From Gemmatimonadota bacterium (GTDB taxonomy: Bacteria; Gemmatimonadota; Gemmatimonadetes; Gemmatimonadales; GWC2-71-9), in NCBI GenBank assembly GCA_029884275.1, contig JAOUIC010000103.1, positions 1 to 6,552 on the forward strand: 6,552 bases of DNA, read 5' to 3'. Numbering within the stretch: the stretch's first letter is position 1; each line of letters opens with the position of its first letter. The notes below the pieces were generated by a model, which made no database searches, was not told the DNA's origin, and saw only the letters and a program-made list of their open reading frames with translations. Position numbers and translations under genes: made by a program. Shown piece by piece: positions 5,202 to 6,552 of the stretch.

Positions 5202-6552
5202 GTGGTCTCCCCAGCCCCGGTCTCGGTCGGGGACGGGCGCTCCCCGAGCACCGGGAGGAAGACGCGGAACAGCGAACCGCGGCCGGCCTGGCTCTCCACC
5301 TCGATGCGGCCGCGGTGGTCGGCCACAATGCCATAGCAGATCGAGAGTCCCAGACCGGTGCCCCGGCCGGGTGGCTTGGTGGTGTAGAACGGCTCGAAGA
5401 TCTTCGCCAGATCGTGCCGGGGGATGCCGGCGCCGGTGTCCTCGATCTGGATCTCCAGTTCATCCCCGTTCACGGCGCCGGGCAGGGTGCGGATCGTGAG
5501 CGAGCCTCCCCCCTCCATGGCATCGAGCGAGTTGAGCATGAGGGCCATGAACACCTGGATGAGCTGCTCTGGATTGGCCAGCACCGGCGGCAGCTGGTCG
5601 CTGATCTCGCGGCGCACCTCGATCTTCTTGAACCGCTCGTGATGCTTGAGGAGGAAGAGGGTGTCCTCCAGCAGGTGGCCGATGTTCACCGGCGACTTGG
5701 CCTTGCCCTTGGGCCGGCTGAAGTCGAGCAGGCCGTCCACGATGCCCTCGCAGCGCTGGACCTCCTTGTCGATGATGTCGAGATATTCCTCCAGCTTGGC
5801 CCGATGCTCGGGCGCGACCTCGTCCTCCACCTGGTTGTGCAAGGCGGCGATGCAGGCGCCGATGGTGGCCAGCGGGTTGTTGATCTCGTGCATGATCCCG
5901 GCCGCGAGCTGCCCGATGGCCGCGAGCTTCTCGCTCTGCATGATCCGCTGCTGAACGACGTGCGCATCGGTGACATCCTCGCCGATCGTCAGGACGTGGC
6001 TGATGCCCTGGCCCTCCTGCCGCATCGGAACCTTGCTGATGCGGTAGTACTTGGTGTCCGGACCGACCTCGACCTCGATCTCGATCTGCCGGGTCTGCCC
6101 GGAAGCGAAGACGTCGTCGATCTCGGTCCGCATCTGGCCCGCGTTCTGGCGCGTCAGCACCTCGAACACCGGCCGGCCCACCACTTCGTCGCGCCGCAGG
6201 CCCTGGGTGCCGAGTTCCCGCTTCCGGTTCCAGATCTGGATTCGGTACTCCCGGTCCACCACGTACAGTCCGACGGGAAGACTGTCGATGACCAGGGTGA
6301 TGAACCGGCGCTGCTCCTCGATTTCCCGCGACCGGAGGGCGACCTCGTAGGCCAGGTCCTCGGAGAGTTCGATGGAGGCGAGGAAGGGGGCGAGGATGTT
6401 CGCCACCACCGGAAGGATGGCCTCGGTCACGTCGGCCGCGGGTGGGGGGCGGAGCTCCAGGGTGCCGAGCCGCTCCCCCTCGTGCAGCAGCGGCAGCCGC
6501 AGATTCGGCTGGTCGGTCTCGGGCAGGATGGCGACCGCCCGGGAGGGCCGGG
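5198..6552 (-). CDS. Soluble GAF-PAS sensor histidine kinase, 5' end outside the window
   Basis: The frame stays open to the right edge, giving about 450 visible residues. The GTG at 6430 is not taken as the start: the 40 codons before it read as the end of a GAF domain (LRLPLLHEGERLGTLELRP), continuing smoothly into the helix VVANILAPFLASIELSEDLA. A coiled linker (EVALRSREIEEQRR) leads to a PAS domain (about 6310-5965) with SLPVGLYVVDREYRIQIWN. The HisKA helix contains HEINNPLA (His codon 5888-5890). The ATPase domain has the N box (LNSLDAM, Asn codon 5531-5533), DTGAGI (Asp 5438-5440) and GTGLGL (5345-5362). HEINNPLA is typical of NtrB-like soluble kinases, usually paired with NtrC-type regulators; here the overlapping gene encodes an OmpR-type regulator. 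No membrane helix is visible in the present part. Ligands of GAF and PAS are unknown. Confidence 0.92.
   Translation of the reverse strand, partial: RPSRAVAILPETDQPNLRLPLLHEGERLGTLELRPPPAADVTEAILPVVANILAPFLASIELSEDLAYEVALRSREIEEQRRFITLVIDSLPVGLYVVDREYRIQIWNRKRELGTQGLRRDEVVGRPVFEVLTRQNAGQMRTEIDDVFASGQTRQIEIEVEVGPDTKYYRISKVPMRQEGQGISHVLTIGEDVTDAHVVQQRIMQSEKLAAIGQLAAGIMHEINNPLATIGACIAALHNQVEDEVAPEHRAKLEEYLDIIDKEVQRCEGIVDGLLDFSRPKGKAKSPVNIGHLLEDTLFLLKHHERFKKIEVRREISDQLPPVLANPEQLIQVFMALMLNSLDAMEGGGSLTIRTLPGAVNGDELEIQIEDTGAGIPRHDLAKIFEPFYTTKPPGRGTGLGLSICYGIVADHRGRIEVESQAGRGSLFRVFLPVLGERPSPTETGAGETT

Noticed and set aside
5198..6430. Soluble kinase as a complete gene starting at the GTG at 6430
   Set aside because: The open frame continues to the edge with GAF-like sequence, so the gene is truncated by the window.
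1..6552. CRISPR array, tRNA or rRNA genes, insertion sequences, phage or attachment sites
   Set aside because: No regularly spaced repeats, tRNA-like cloverleaf, rRNA-like sequence, transposase-like protein or terminal inverted repeats were seen on either strand.

Overview
The window comes from a GC-rich Gram-negative bacterium. The N-terminus of the TonB protein (MFENLIES), followed by an ExbB-ExbD-ExbD order, recalls Gemmatimonadota. This phylum call is an inference from family style only; Acidobacteriota or another GC-rich phylum is possible. All seven supported genes lie on the minus strand, so the window reads from right to left. The plus-strand open frames are shadows of these genes.

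Right half (6552 to 3014): a signalling operon. It starts with a soluble histidine kinase (GAF end, PAS, HisKA, HATPase) whose 5' end lies outside the window. Its stop overlaps, as ATGA, the start of an OmpR/PhoB-family response regulator. A membrane histidine kinase of the CusS/heavy-metal-sensor architecture follows after 40 bases. One response regulator is therefore encoded between two kinases.

Gap (3013 to 2821): 193 bases without a gene. It holds two short hairpins just after the kinase stop and, 80 bases before tonB, two exact TTGTCAT heptamers spaced 11 bases start to start. This has the geometry of a PhoB-family box, and the heptamer is also the CusR half-site. It is the best candidate operator linking the two halves.

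Left half (2820 to 1): an envelope energisation operon, tonB - exbB - exbD - exbD, with exbB and the first exbD overlapping and only one base between the two exbD genes. A perfect 10-base inverted repeat separates tonB from exbB. After the second exbD come 144 structured bases, then a second TonB-like protein. It has no ATG, GTG or TTG start in frame and appears to begin at a CTG preceded by GAGG; it runs off the left edge.

Working model: ExbB with one or both ExbD types would form a proton-driven motor, and the two TonB-like proteins would carry its work to different outer-membrane partners. The adjacent two-kinase system may control the set. No outer-membrane receptor or transport substrate is visible here.
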